A stretch of 64,000 nt of DNA from an uncultured Eubacteriales bacterium (GCA_934434925.1 CAKSAC010000002.1:62001-126000), one strand, 5' to 3'. Shown: positions 8,748 through 17,965, counted from the stretch's first letter. A program made the numbers and translations. The notes: a model not told the origin generated them from the sequence alone.

Positions 8748-10267
8748 GAATGCTCCTTTCCGATGTCAAAAAAAGAAAGCATTTTTTCCCGCCTGGAAGG
8801 CGTGCCGCGTTCGGAATCTCCCTCACGCAATTTTTTGGCATCCCGCAGATATTCATATGGATACTTGGGCATAAATATACGTTCGATCACACTGCCGCCC
8901 TCCGCCGGGGCGCGATAATGCATCAGCTTGGTAACGGCGCCGGCGCCTGCGGCGAAGATTGTATGCAATTCTTCCATCATGAAAACATTGTACAGTCCTT
9001 CCGTTCCGGGGAGCGCATATCCGACGTTTTCCAGATTTCCGACCATGTTTTTCTGCCGGTACATATAATACGGGCGATACCCCGAAAGTTTTGTGCGGAG
9101 TTGGGAATATTCAACGCTCTTGGCGGCATCGGCCGCATTCAGCGCAAAAATTCCGTCCCGCTGACGCATCGCCGCCGAGCGTTTAACGCAGAAAGTATGT
9201 ACCGTGATGTTTTCCGGCGCAAGTTCCAGCACCCGATCCATGGAATCCGAAAAAACACGGAACGTGTCTTCCGGCAGACCCGCGATCAGATCGACATTGA
9301 TAATCCCGATCCCCGAATCCCGCGCCAGCGCATAGGCGCGATAGAATTCTTCGACGGTATGATGGCGGCCGATCGAGCGCAAAACATCGTCGGAGAGCGT
9401 TTGCGGATTGACGCTGACGCGGCCGGCTCCCCCGTCGCGGATAGCAGCAAGTTTTTCCGCTGTGATGGTATCGGGGCGACCCGCTTCCACGGTGAACTCC
9501 ATCAATGTGGTCGGGTCAACGTGGCGGTTGATTCTGCCGAGCAATTCGACCATCTGCCCGGCGTTCAGCACGGTCGGGGTCCCGCCGCCGATATACACCG
9601 TGGCCACCTTCATCCCCAGTTCCCGGATGGTCGTGAAAATATCGTCGATATCCAGATACAGTTCCTGCAGATATTCGTCAATCAGCGAAAGAAGCCTGTC
9701 CGAGGTGTAGGAAACAAAAGAGCAATACGCGCACCGTGAAGGGCAGAACGGAATCGAAATATAAACGCTGCACAGATCGTGCGGCAGATTTTTGGTCAGT
9801 TTCATTTCGTTTGCGGCGACCGAAACGGCCAGCGCGGCCTTACGGGGATTGAGAAAGTACTCGTCCCGCAAAATCGCACGGGAATTGCGGATTCCGTTTC
9901 CGGCCGCGACCAGCATGGTGGCCACTTTGGAAGGGCGCACGCCTGTCAGAATCCCCCAGGGGGGCGAGTAAGAGAAAAAAATCTTCCCCGCCGCAAAAAT
10001 CGCGCGGCCGACGGCAATCTTTTCGGCTTTCACGGCCGCCAGATGTTCCGTGACCTCGGCAAGCCCCTCTCCGGCGGCTTGTTTTTCTCCGACCCGGATG
10101 ACGGCATACGCCCGCCGCCGGGGGCCTTCCTTTTCCAGACGCACCTCTACCGCCGGAATATCCGGCCTCGGCTCTTCGTTTTCCGGGAATGTGGCCCCCG
10201 GGAAAAAGACCATGCAGAGAGTCTGCACATAATACCGGTTTACTTCTCCGTCAATTTTCAGTATCAT
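8744..10267 (-). CDS. hemZ: Coproporphyrinogen dehydrogenase HemZ-like radical SAM protein
   Basis: 507 aa. An N-terminal region ending in GILTGVRPSKVA is specific for the HemZ branch. The radical SAM motif is CPSRCAYCSF near residue 174, followed by YIGGGTPTVL and GAGRVSVNPQTLSDDVL. Family members are annotated as oxygen-independent coproporphyrinogen III dehydrogenases, although many clostridial HemZ/HemW-like proteins occur without a full heme pathway and may instead be heme chaperones or have another role. No other heme gene is in the window. Overlaps dtd by 4 bases and the kinase by 4 bases. Confidence 0.87.
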   Translation of the reverse strand: MILKIDGEVNRYYVQTLCMVFFPGATFPENEEPRPDIPAVEVRLEKEGPRRRAYAVIRVGEKQAAGEGLAEVTEHLAAVKAEKIAVGRAIFAAGKIFFSYSPPWGILTGVRPSKVATMLVAAGNGIRNSRAILRDEYFLNPRKAALAVSVAANEMKLTKNLPHDLCSVYISIPFCPSRCAYCSFVSYTSDRLLSLIDEYLQELYLDIDDIFTTIRELGMKVATVYIGGGTPTVLNAGQMVELLGRINRHVDPTTLMEFTVEAGRPDTITAEKLAAIRDGGAGRVSVNPQTLSDDVLRSIGRHHTVEEFYRAYALARDSGIGIINVDLIAGLPEDTFRVFSDSMDRVLELAPENITVHTFCVKRSAAMRQRDGIFALNAADAAKSVEYSQLRTKLSGYRPYYMYRQKNMVGNLENVGYALPGTEGLYNVFMMEELHTIFAAGAGAVTKLMHYRAPAEGGSVIERIFMPKYPYEYLRDAKKLREGDSERGTPSRREKMLSFFDIGKEHS

Positions 10268-10725
10268 ACGGCGCGTCCCCCGGCCAGGACATGAGAATCC
10301 AGCATGATTGTCACGGGGCCGTCCGCCGTCATGTCTATCTGCATATCCGCCCCGAAAACACCGGTTTCAACGGGAATATGCCGGCGAAGCGCTTCCGTGA
10401 AAGTCTCATACAGCGGTTGCGCCGTTCCCGGTGCGGCCGCGGCCAGAAAGCTCGGCCGGTTCCCGTGGGAATAATCGGCCGCAAGAGTAAAATTGGAAAT
10501 GATGAGCGCACTGCCGCCGATATCGGTGACGGAAAGGTTCATCTTCCCCGCGGGGTCGGTAAACACGCGCAGCTTTGCAATCTTTTCGGCCAGCAGGAGC
10601 GCGTCCTTCTCCCCGTCGCCGTTCAGTACCCCGAGCAGGATCATATACCCCTGCCCGCACCGCCCCGACGGCGCTCCGTCCGCGGTGACCGCGGCGCGAA
10701 GAACTCTTTGTAATACTGCTATCAT
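10264..10725 (-). CDS. dtd: D-aminoacyl-tRNA deacylase
   Basis: Cleaves D-amino acids (and glycine from mischarged tRNA-Ala) off tRNA. 153 aa, family length about 145-150. The start MIAVLQRVLRAAVTADG, the loop ALIISNFTLAADYSHGNRPSF and the Gly-cis-Pro motif region DGPVTIMLDS identify Dtd. The catalytic Thr of the FTL segment is present, but the usual SQFTL reads SNFTL, and the Asn before DGPVT is Ala. The frame is open 27 bases upstream, but the ATG at 10725 has GGAGG 5 bases before it and fits the family N-terminus. One base separates it from the rel stop. Confidence 0.93.
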   Translation of the reverse strand: MIAVLQRVLRAAVTADGAPSGRCGQGYMILLGVLNGDGEKDALLLAEKIAKLRVFTDPAGKMNLSVTDIGGSALIISNFTLAADYSHGNRPSFLAAAAPGTAQPLYETFTEALRRHIPVETGVFGADMQIDMTADGPVTIMLDSHVLAGGRAV

Positions 10726-10726
10726 A

Positions 10727-12937
10727 CTATCCTCCGAAGCCGCGCACGACATCGCGTACGCTTTCGATTTTTTTCAGTCTGGAAATGATCGCGCGGAAGT
10801 GACTGACATTCTTACAGCCGATTGTCAGGTTGATGGAAGCCCCGTCTCCGTTTTTGGCTCCGATGCCGGTGCTGAGGCCAATGATGATAACGCGCATTTC
10901 CGCCAGGGCGGTCGTCACGTCCGCAATCAGTCCGAGACGGTCGTCGGCATAGACCTTCAAAAACGCCTCGAAAAGATTTTCGTTTTCCCGGCTGACAAAC
11001 TCATCCTCCCAGTGGGCTTCGACCCAGCGCCCCGCCATCTCGGGGTCTTTGCGGCCCCGCACTGCATTCGGGCAGTCCGCCTTATGCACCGATACGCCGA
11101 AACCGCGCGTGACAAAACCGATCACCTCGTCGCCCGGCAAAGGATTACAGCATTTGGCAAACTTCACAAGGCAGTCTCTTGCACCGTCCACCACAATACC
11201 GCTGTCGTTTTTCAGGTTTTTCGGCCGGACGGGCGTGCGGATGGGCGCGGCGGGAAGCGCGTCTTCCTTCTGCGGGATGCGGCGGTCAAATTCTTCGCGG
11301 AGTTTGGCCGCGATATGATTGACAGAAAGGCCGCCGTAACCGATGGTGTTATAAAAATCCTCTACATCCGAAATGCCGATACGCTCCGCAACGGCCAGCG
11401 CAACGGCATCGCGGTCTCCGTCGTTATACGGGCGGTTGTACCGGCGCAGTTCCCGTTCGACTTCCTGCCGCCCCATGACGATATTCTCGCCGCGCTTTTC
11501 TTTTTTGAACCATTGCCGGATTTTCCCCTTGGCACTGCTTGTTTTGACGATTTTCAACCAGTCCCGGCTCGGGCCGCGCTCGGCGGACGTCGTGAGAATC
11601 TCCACGATGTCTCCGTTTTCCGGAACCTTGTCTATCGGAACGATCGAACCGTTGATTTTGGCCCCTATCATCCGGTTGCCGACCGCCGTATGGATGGCAT
11701 AGGCGAAGTCGATGACCGTCGCGCCGAGCGGAAGAGAGATCACATCGCCGCGCGGGGTAAAAACAAAGGTCTCGTCATGAAAGATATCGGTTTTGAACGA
11801 ATGCATGAAATCATCCGGGTCACGGGTCGATTCGTCGGATTCCACCAGTTGGGCGATCCAGCGCAATTTTTCGTCAATATCCTCGCCGCTCTTCTCTCCG
11901 GATTTGTATTTCCAGTGCGCGGCGATACCGTATTCGGCCACCTGGTGCATCTCCACGGTGCGTATCTGGACTTCAAAGGGAATGCCGTCATGTCCGACGA
12001 CCGTTGTATGGATCGAACGGTAATGATTGGCTTTCGGGGTGGAGATATAGTCTTTGAACCGCCCGGGTACCGAGCGGAAAAGCTCATGGATCAGGCCGAG
12101 GACGGTATAGCATTCCAGTTCGGTATTCACGATGATGCGGAGCGCATAAAAATCGTATATCTCGTCAAAGGCCCGGTTCTGGGAATAAATCTTCCGGTAC
12201 AGGCTGTAAACGCTCTTGACCCGTCCTTCGACCGTGTACGATATCCCCGTTCCGTCCAGTTTTTCTTCGATAATCTTGCGGGCGGCGGCGATAAAATTCT
12301 GTGTTTTTCCGTACTTGCTCTCGATCTGCGCCGAAATCTCCCCGTATCCGATCGGGTCAAGGTGCCGCAGGCCGATATCTTCCAGTTCCTGCTTGATACG
12401 CTGCATACCGAGCCGATGGGCGAGCGGCGCGTAGATATACATGGTCTCAAGCGAAATGGCGCGCTGACGTTCATCGGATTTGGCGTCCAATGTCCGCATA
12501 TTGTGCAGACGGTCGCAGAGTTTAACAAAAATCACGCGGATGTCTTTGGTCATCGCCAGCAACATTTTGCGGATATTCTCAATGTGCGCCTCTTCCTTGT
12601 CTTCCAGGCGCATGGTGACGTTTTTGGTAACGCCTTCCACAATCAACGCCACATCGTCTCCGAACCGGCGGCGTATCTCATCGCGATTTGTCTTGTCCTT
12701 GCAGTCTTCCAGCGTATCGTGCAAAAGCGCGGCGCAGATCGAGTCGGTATCCAGTTCCATCTCCGCAAGAATCTCCGCCACGGCAATCGGGTGCGAGATA
12801 TACGGCTCCCCGCTTTGCCGCCGCTGCCCCGCGTGAAGTTCGCCGGCGTAATCATACGCGGCCTTAATCTTGTCGATGTCGTAAGGCTTGTGTGTCTTTT
12901 CAAGGGTAGACAACAGGCCGGAAATTTCTTCGTACAT
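10727..12937 (-). CDS. relA: Bifunctional (p)ppGpp synthetase/hydrolase Rel
   Basis: 736 aa, the length of long RSH enzymes. In order: HD hydrolase domain with ALLHDTLEDC near residue 65-75 and CDRLHNMRTL, synthetase domain with KSVYSLYRKI, GRFKDYISTPK and EVQIRTVEMHQ, a TGS domain (FTPRGDVISLPLGATVIDFAY), a helical/zinc-finger region with CCNPLPGD and a C-terminal ACT domain (DRLGLIADVTTALAEMRV). An intact HD box together with the RFKD-type synthetase loop points to a bifunctional Rel/SpoT-type enzyme rather than a synthetase-only RelA. Start at 12937 has TGAGG about 8 bases upstream and lies 9 bases after recJ. It sits in the same operon as the c-di-AMP synthase. Confidence 0.96.
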   Translation of the reverse strand: MYEEISGLLSTLEKTHKPYDIDKIKAAYDYAGELHAGQRRQSGEPYISHPIAVAEILAEMELDTDSICAALLHDTLEDCKDKTNRDEIRRRFGDDVALIVEGVTKNVTMRLEDKEEAHIENIRKMLLAMTKDIRVIFVKLCDRLHNMRTLDAKSDERQRAISLETMYIYAPLAHRLGMQRIKQELEDIGLRHLDPIGYGEISAQIESKYGKTQNFIAAARKIIEEKLDGTGISYTVEGRVKSVYSLYRKIYSQNRAFDEIYDFYALRIIVNTELECYTVLGLIHELFRSVPGRFKDYISTPKANHYRSIHTTVVGHDGIPFEVQIRTVEMHQVAEYGIAAHWKYKSGEKSGEDIDEKLRWIAQLVESDESTRDPDDFMHSFKTDIFHDETFVFTPRGDVISLPLGATVIDFAYAIHTAVGNRMIGAKINGSIVPIDKVPENGDIVEILTTSAERGPSRDWLKIVKTSSAKGKIRQWFKKEKRGENIVMGRQEVERELRRYNRPYNDGDRDAVALAVAERIGISDVEDFYNTIGYGGLSVNHIAAKLREEFDRRIPQKEDALPAAPIRTPVRPKNLKNDSGIVVDGARDCLVKFAKCCNPLPGDEVIGFVTRGFGVSVHKADCPNAVRGRKDPEMAGRWVEAHWEDEFVSRENENLFEAFLKVYADDRLGLIADVTTALAEMRVIIIGLSTGIGAKNGDGASINLTIGCKNVSHFRAIISRLKKIESVRDVVRGFGG

Positions 12938-12946
12938 TTTTTTGCC

Positions 12947-15130
12947 TCAGGCCTGCTTCATCTGGGAACGAAGCCGGCGCAATATGTTGGATTTTTCAAG
13001 GTCGGTACGGACACCGGAGAATTGCAAACGGAAGCGGTAGACTTCTTCTTCGGGTTCCTCGATCCCGAGGAGATTCAGTTCCTGAAAAATGCGGATGATA
13101 AATTTGAGTTTCACATATCCGATCCTGCCGGAATCATCCGAAACGCCCGAAAGAATCGCTCTGTGGGTGAGCAGATCGTTTCCGCTCCGGACCGAGCGAC
13201 GGATAAAGGTATAGACCGCCGCAAAATCCTCGCGGCAGGGGAGCAGATCGTCTTCGGCGGTGAAAGCGGCACCGCCCCGGATGCTTTCATACAGCGCGCG
13301 CTCCTCTCCGGCCTGCCTGGTCACTTTTTCCGAAAGGCGAAGGTCCCGCACGATCAGTTGCAGGCTGCGCCGCCCGGCCCATTCGTTGATATCGAGATTG
13401 AAGAGGACATCCACGCAATCGCCGGGGAAAATGTTCAGTTCGGCCGTGGAGACCGAAAAATACATGGCGGTCAGCGCATAGCGTTCATCTCCGAGAAGCA
13501 GGCGGGTATGCTTTCCGCCGCCGACCGGTACGATCTCCAGCACCCGCGCGTCCCGCAGAACAAATGCGGGAACGGGATTTTCGACCCCATACGGCTCCAA
13601 CAGGTTCAGTTCCTCTGCCAGCGACATGGTGATCGCGGGGAGCGACAGTTCACAATCGGCTTCCAGCGTCGGAATGCGCGCTTCATCGGAAAGTCGGGCG
13701 CGGGCGTATTCGTTGATTTTCTGACGGAAGGCCGGGAGATTCCCGCGTGTGACGGAAAAACCGGCCGCCAGTTCATGCCCGCCGAATTTCACAAGCGTAT
13801 CCTGCGCATAGAGAAGGGCATCCACCAGATTCAGCCCTTTGATACTGCGACCGGAACCCTTTCCGATATCGGCCGGACTGTGCGCCACGGGGTCGCACCC
13901 CTCAAAGGACACGAGAACCGACGGAAGACCATACCGGTCCGTAATCCGGGAGGAAACAATCCCAATGACGCCGTGATGCCATTCGTCCGCCGCCAGCACG
14001 ATGACCGGATCCGCGGCGAAGTCATGTTCTCTCTCGATCCTGGCGTAGGCTTCCTCCATGATTCTGTTCTCCTCTGCCTGCCGTTCACGGTTCGCTTCGC
14101 AAAGTTCGGCGGCCAGCCCGGCGGCTCTTTCCGGGTCGTCGGTCAGGAAGAGTTCGACCGCCAAAGAGGCATTGCGGACCCGCCCTGCCGCATTCACGCG
14201 CGGCGCGATGGTATACACGATAAATCCGGAATTGATTTTGGTCTTTTTCTTTTTCCCGGCCGGCTCGGAACGGGTGGAGGCCACCGCCTCGCAGAGCGCC
14301 GCAAAGCCGAGACGCGGGCGAGAGTCAAGCAGACTGAGTCCGTAACTGACAATCAGCCGGTTTTCGGAACGGATCGGCATGACATCGGCAATCGTTCCGA
14401 TGGCGACAAGGTCGGCATATCGGTCGCATATGCGGGAAACGCAATCGTACCGGCTGTCGCCGCTGACCGTCTCTTCATACGCGCAGATCAGTTTGAAGAC
14501 CACGCCCACTCCGGCCAGGTCGCAAAAGGGATAATGTCCGTCTGCGCGATGCGGATCGAGGACCGCCACCGCCGGCGGAAGTTCCGGCAGGCACTCATGG
14601 TGGTCGGTCACCACGACATCGATTGAAAGCTCGGCGGCGTAAGCGATTTCGCAAACAGCCGTCACACCGGTGTCTACCGTAATAATCAGCGTGGTTCCGC
14701 GTTCGGCCAGCGCCTGCACGGCAGAGCGGGATACCCCGTAGCCTTCCCCGGAACGGTCGGGAATATAATAATCGACCTTGGCCCCTTGAGAAGCAAGGTA
14801 GAGGCAAAGTGTGCAAACGGCCGTCACGCCGTCCACATCGTAGTCTCCGTAGACCGTGATCCGTTCACCGGATTCCACCGCGCGACGGATGCGGGCCACG
14901 GCTTCCTTCGTTCCGTCAAGAAGAAACGGGTCGCAAAGCAGTTCTCTTTCCATCCGCAAAAAAGCGTTGGCCTCTCCGGGCGTCCGGTACCCGCGGTTAT
15001 ACAAGAGAGAGGCGATTACCGGCTCAATCCCCAGCCCGGAGGCGATTTCAGCGACGGCGGCCTTGGCTTCTTCGCTTTTATCTTCCCGTATAATCCATTT
15101 TTTTGTTTCGTTTTTTTCTGATTTGTTCAA
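12947..15130 (-). CDS. recJ: Single-stranded-DNA-specific 5'-3' exonuclease RecJ
   Basis: About 727 aa. DHH motifs are clear: VYGDYDVDGVTAV near residue 95, VVVTDHHECLPELPPAVAVLDPH near 175, then the DHHA1 part with GSGRSIKGLNLVDALL and FGGHELAAGFSV. RecJ trims 5' ends during recombination and repair. No ATG is available in frame before the conserved WIIRED segment: in-frame candidates are TTG at 15130 and TTG at 15196, the latter overlapping the upstream gene. The 15130 start is used here but neither has a convincing ribosome binding site. A GAGGAAGG and an ATG just upstream are in another frame, separated from this one by two A7 runs. Confidence 0.93.
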   Translation of the reverse strand: MNKSEKNETKKWIIREDKSEEAKAAVAEIASGLGIEPVIASLLYNRGYRTPGEANAFLRMERELLCDPFLLDGTKEAVARIRRAVESGERITVYGDYDVDGVTAVCTLCLYLASQGAKVDYYIPDRSGEGYGVSRSAVQALAERGTTLIITVDTGVTAVCEIAYAAELSIDVVVTDHHECLPELPPAVAVLDPHRADGHYPFCDLAGVGVVFKLICAYEETVSGDSRYDCVSRICDRYADLVAIGTIADVMPIRSENRLIVSYGLSLLDSRPRLGFAALCEAVASTRSEPAGKKKKTKINSGFIVYTIAPRVNAAGRVRNASLAVELFLTDDPERAAGLAAELCEANRERQAEENRIMEEAYARIEREHDFAADPVIVLAADEWHHGVIGIVSSRITDRYGLPSVLVSFEGCDPVAHSPADIGKGSGRSIKGLNLVDALLYAQDTLVKFGGHELAAGFSVTRGNLPAFRQKINEYARARLSDEARIPTLEADCELSLPAITMSLAEELNLLEPYGVENPVPAFVLRDARVLEIVPVGGGKHTRLLLGDERYALTAMYFSVSTAELNIFPGDCVDVLFNLDINEWAGRRSLQLIVRDLRLSEKVTRQAGEERALYESIRGGAAFTAEDDLLPCREDFAAVYTFIRRSVRSGNDLLTHRAILSGVSDDSGRIGYVKLKFIIRIFQELNLLGIEEPEEEVYRFRLQFSGVRTDLEKSNILRRLRSQMKQA

Positions 15131-15167
15131 AATATCGTACCATGCGGCAGAGCCGCCTTCCTCAAAA

Positions 15168-16781
15168 TTACTGCGTAATCGGGGCAAACCGCGCAATCAG
15201 CGCCAGGGCGGTGCGCAGACCGTCAAGCGCCGCGCTCATGATCCCCCCGGCATATCCCGCCCCCTCGCCGCAAGGGTAAAGGTTCGCAGCGTCCGGCGCC
15301 GTGCGGTCTTCCGAACGAAGAATGCGTATCGGAGCGGAGGTGCGCGTCTCCACGCCCGTCAGGAGCGCATCGGGCGCGGCAAAGCCGGGCAGGCGGCGAT
15401 CAAATGCACGGATGCCCCGGGCAAGCCCCCCGGTGACAAAAGGCGGCAGAACGGTCAAGAGATCCGCCGGGCGTGTGCCGAGGCCGTCCATGTAAGTGGG
15501 CAACACGCGGGAAGGCTCACTCCCCCGGGAACCCGAAAGAAAGTCTCCGACCGTCATAAGCGGGGCGGAATAATCCCCGCCGCCGGCTTCAAAGGCGGCA
15601 CGTTCCAGCCGCCGCTGGAAGGCCACGGCTCCCGCCGGCGTGTTGCCGTAATCCTCCCGGAAAACCGAAACCGCCAGCGCCGCGTTGGAGTTGCGCCCGT
15701 CACGGGCATATTCGCTCATCCCGTTGACAACAACGCCCCCTTCTTCGGAAGCGGCGGCCACCACCGTTCCGCCGGGGCACATGCAAAAGGTGTAGACCCC
15801 GCGGGTGTCTGTATCGGCTGAAAAATTATAGGTGGCGCGGCCGAGCGCCGGATGCCCGGCAAAACGACCGTACAACGCCCGGTCAATATCCGCGCTGAGA
15901 TGCTCGATCCGCACCCCGACCGAAAAGGGTTTCGGCTCTATCGTGTAGCCGCGTTCCAAAAGAGCGGCATAGGTGTCGCGGGCGCTGTGTCCGACCGCGA
16001 GGATCAAAGCCCCGCAGGGGATCTCGCCCCGGTCTGTCACAGCCGCGCGGACTTTTCCGCAAGCGCATGAGGGATACAGAAATCGGGTATGATAAAGCAC
16101 CCGGCCGCCCAGCTCTTCAATCCTTTGCAGTATCGCGCTCACAATGCGGCACAGATGATCGGTTCCGATATGCGGGCGGGCCTCTGTCAGAATCGATGCG
16201 GGAGCGCCGAATTCGCAAAAGCGCGAAAGGATATAGGCCCCCATCGGGTCGTTGACCCGGCAGACCAGTTTTCCGTCCGAGAAGGTTCCGGCCCCGCCGG
16301 CTCCGAACTGAATATTGGTATCGGGGTCAAGCTCCCGCCTGCGCAGAAAACGCGCATGCGCCTCCCGGCGTTCCGCCACGTTACCTCCGCGCTCCAGCAC
16401 CACCGGCGCATAGCCTGCCTCGGCAAGGAGCAGGGAGGCAAAAAGCCCCGCCGGCCCTGTTCCCACCACGACGGGGGGCGCGCCGAGCGGCTGATGACCG
16501 GGAACGGGCGCGGGAATTTCTTCCCGTAAAAGAGAAAAGCCGGCCGCTGTTGCGCGTTCGACTTCACGTTCGGTGAAAGAAGCGCGCACCGCCACCGTAA
16601 CAACCAGCCGGACATCTTCGCGCCGGCGGGCGTCCACGCTCCGGCGATACACGGAAAAGACGGCATCCTCCGGCAGAATCACCGCTTCGGAAAGACGCCG
16701 CCGCGCCGCGGAGCAAAATGCGGCTTCGGTCGTTTCGGGAGGACGGCTGATCCCCCCGACCAACAGCGTCAGAAGTGCCAT
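15168..16781 (-). CDS. FAD-dependent oxidoreductase of the YtfP-like 'FAD-dependent protein' family
   Basis: 537 aa. A short N-terminal domain (to about residue 95) with RRSVDARRREDVRLVVTV is followed by the dinucleotide-binding motif VVVGTGPAGLFASLLLAEAG near residue 102-122 and VLERGGNVAERR. Downstream are NIQFGAGGAGTFSDGKL, ARPHIGTDHL and, near the end, NLYPCGEGAGYAGGIMSAA. This is the widespread uncharacterised family of large FAD proteins in Clostridia and Bacilli; the reaction is unknown. The frame is open to 16895, but GGTGGAGG lies 4 bases before the ATG at 16781 and that start fits the family. It overlaps the small upstream gene by 13 bases. Confidence 0.85.
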   Translation of the reverse strand: MALLTLLVGGISRPPETTEAAFCSAARRRLSEAVILPEDAVFSVYRRSVDARRREDVRLVVTVAVRASFTEREVERATAAGFSLLREEIPAPVPGHQPLGAPPVVVGTGPAGLFASLLLAEAGYAPVVLERGGNVAERREAHARFLRRRELDPDTNIQFGAGGAGTFSDGKLVCRVNDPMGAYILSRFCEFGAPASILTEARPHIGTDHLCRIVSAILQRIEELGGRVLYHTRFLYPSCACGKVRAAVTDRGEIPCGALILAVGHSARDTYAALLERGYTIEPKPFSVGVRIEHLSADIDRALYGRFAGHPALGRATYNFSADTDTRGVYTFCMCPGGTVVAAASEEGGVVVNGMSEYARDGRNSNAALAVSVFREDYGNTPAGAVAFQRRLERAAFEAGGGDYSAPLMTVGDFLSGSRGSEPSRVLPTYMDGLGTRPADLLTVLPPFVTGGLARGIRAFDRRLPGFAAPDALLTGVETRTSAPIRILRSEDRTAPDAANLYPCGEGAGYAGGIMSAALDGLRTALALIARFAPITQ

Positions 16782-16963
16782 GCCGCCTCCACCGCGCAAA
16801 CGTCCGTTCCCGGCAGAGAAAGCGACTCTTTTTCCCCGGAGGGGGCGCCGATATACAAAATCGCCGCCCAGATGCAGACGGCCAGCAAAAAGCATACGAG
16901 CATCAGCCAGATATTGAACCGGACAGCGGCCGGGCGGCGTCCGTCACGTTCTTTCTTTTTCAC
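16769..16963 (-). CDS. 64-aa single-pass membrane protein in the cdaR position
   Basis: The protein starts MKKKERDGRRPAAVRFN, has one hydrophobic helix (about residues 18-40, WLMLVCFLLAVCIWAAILYI) and a short outside tail with LPGTD. Its ATG overlaps the cdaA stop (ATGA) and its end overlaps the FAD gene, so it is firmly inside the operon. In most Firmicutes the gene directly after cdaA is cdaR, a membrane protein whose N-terminus is a very similar basic stretch plus single helix with a Trp, followed by YbbR domains. No YbbR domain is present here. It may be a remnant or minimal CdaR, or an unrelated small protein. That link is inference. Confidence 0.6.
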   Translation of the reverse strand: MKKKERDGRRPAAVRFNIWLMLVCFLLAVCIWAAILYIGAPSGEKESLSLPGTDVCAVEAAWHF

Positions 16964-17862
16964 GGTTTGTCTGCCTCCTTGAAAAGAGGATTTGCTTCAG
17001 CGGAACTGAGCAGAATTTCGGAAAGGCGGAGTTTCAGAGACTGGGAAGTATATTCCCGGGTCAGGGTACGGTTGTATGCCACCGAGATCGTTCCGGTTTC
17101 TTCCGAGACGACGACGATCACCGCGTCACAGGTCTCGCTCATCCCGATGGCAGCGCGGTGACGGGTGCCGAGGTTCGGGTCAATGTCCTGCCGGCGGGTC
17201 AGGGGCAAAAGGCACCCCGCCGCACAAACGCGCATATTGCGGATCAGCACCGCGCCGTCATGCAACGGCGAATTCGGAAAGAAGATACTGCGCAGAATAT
17301 AGGGAGAAAGGCTGGCGTCCACATTGACGCCCGAGCGGATGATGTCGCCGAGCTTTGTCGAACGCTCAATGACAATCAGCGCCCCGGTCTTTGTCCGTGC
17401 CATATCGGTCGCGGCTTCGCAGATCGCGTTGATCCCCTCGACCGTCTGTTCATTTTTCGTGTCGGAAGAAAGATTTTTGATGTTTTTCAGCGGAAATCCG
17501 CCCATCGTTTCCAGGGCATCCCGGAGTTCCGGCTGAAAAATAATTGCAAGCATCAGCACCCCGACATCTGCCAGCGCCCCGAGCAGGGTGCCGACCGCGG
17601 ACAGACTGAGAAGACGCGAAACGAGAAGAATCACCAACCAGATTGCAAGCCCCGTGAGAAGTTTGCCGGCCCGCCTGTCCCAGAGAAAACGCACGGAAAC
17701 ATACAGGAAAAAGGTCAGAACAAGGATGTCCAATATATTCCGCATCACATCAATGGCACTCATCGAAGCGATCTGCCGGCCGAGGAACGCGAAAAAATCG
17801 GCAAAACGCCCCTGGCCGGATACTGCCGAAAAGACCGGTGCCGAAAGCTTTCCTGTCACCAT
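16960..17862 (-). CDS. cdaA: Diadenylate cyclase CdaA
   Basis: Condenses two ATP into cyclic di-AMP, the essential messenger for potassium and wall homeostasis in Firmicutes. 300 aa (usually about 270-280). Three hydrophobic helices occupy roughly residues 35-110, followed by the DAC domain: TKTGALIVIERST, then HDGAVLI (Asp near 202) and TRHRAAIGMSE (RHR near 234-236), the two catalytic signatures. The ATG at 17862 is taken; a TTG six bases upstream is also in frame. It is the first gene of a run reaching to mazG and has a plausible promoter at 17896-17924. Confidence 0.95.
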   Translation of the reverse strand: MVTGKLSAPVFSAVSGQGRFADFFAFLGRQIASMSAIDVMRNILDILVLTFFLYVSVRFLWDRRAGKLLTGLAIWLVILLVSRLLSLSAVGTLLGALADVGVLMLAIIFQPELRDALETMGGFPLKNIKNLSSDTKNEQTVEGINAICEAATDMARTKTGALIVIERSTKLGDIIRSGVNVDASLSPYILRSIFFPNSPLHDGAVLIRNMRVCAAGCLLPLTRRQDIDPNLGTRHRAAIGMSETCDAVIVVVSEETGTISVAYNRTLTREYTSQSLKLRLSEILLSSAEANPLFKEADKP

Positions 17863-17895
17863 AATCAACCATCCCGTATCTTAAATAATACATAT

Positions 17896-17924
17896 ATATT
17901 AGCATATCGACAGCCGAATTGCAA
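17896..17924 (-). promoter_or_regulatory. Likely sigma-A promoter of the cdaA operon
   Basis: Minus strand TTGCAA (17919-17924), 17-base spacer, TAATAT (17896-17901). It drives away from the crp-type gene, whose own promoter starts at 17966, so the 160-base gap is a divergent control region. Confidence 0.65.
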
Positions 17925-17965
17925 TAGTCCGCGAAGAAAACGCCGGCTTTTTTTGCGGAAAAACC

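Noticed and set aside
10493..14626. 1377-aa plus-strand open frame opposite rel and recJ
   Set aside because: It is antisense to two well conserved genes, and no domain is visible. Long antisense frames arise from the codon bias of this GC-rich genome.
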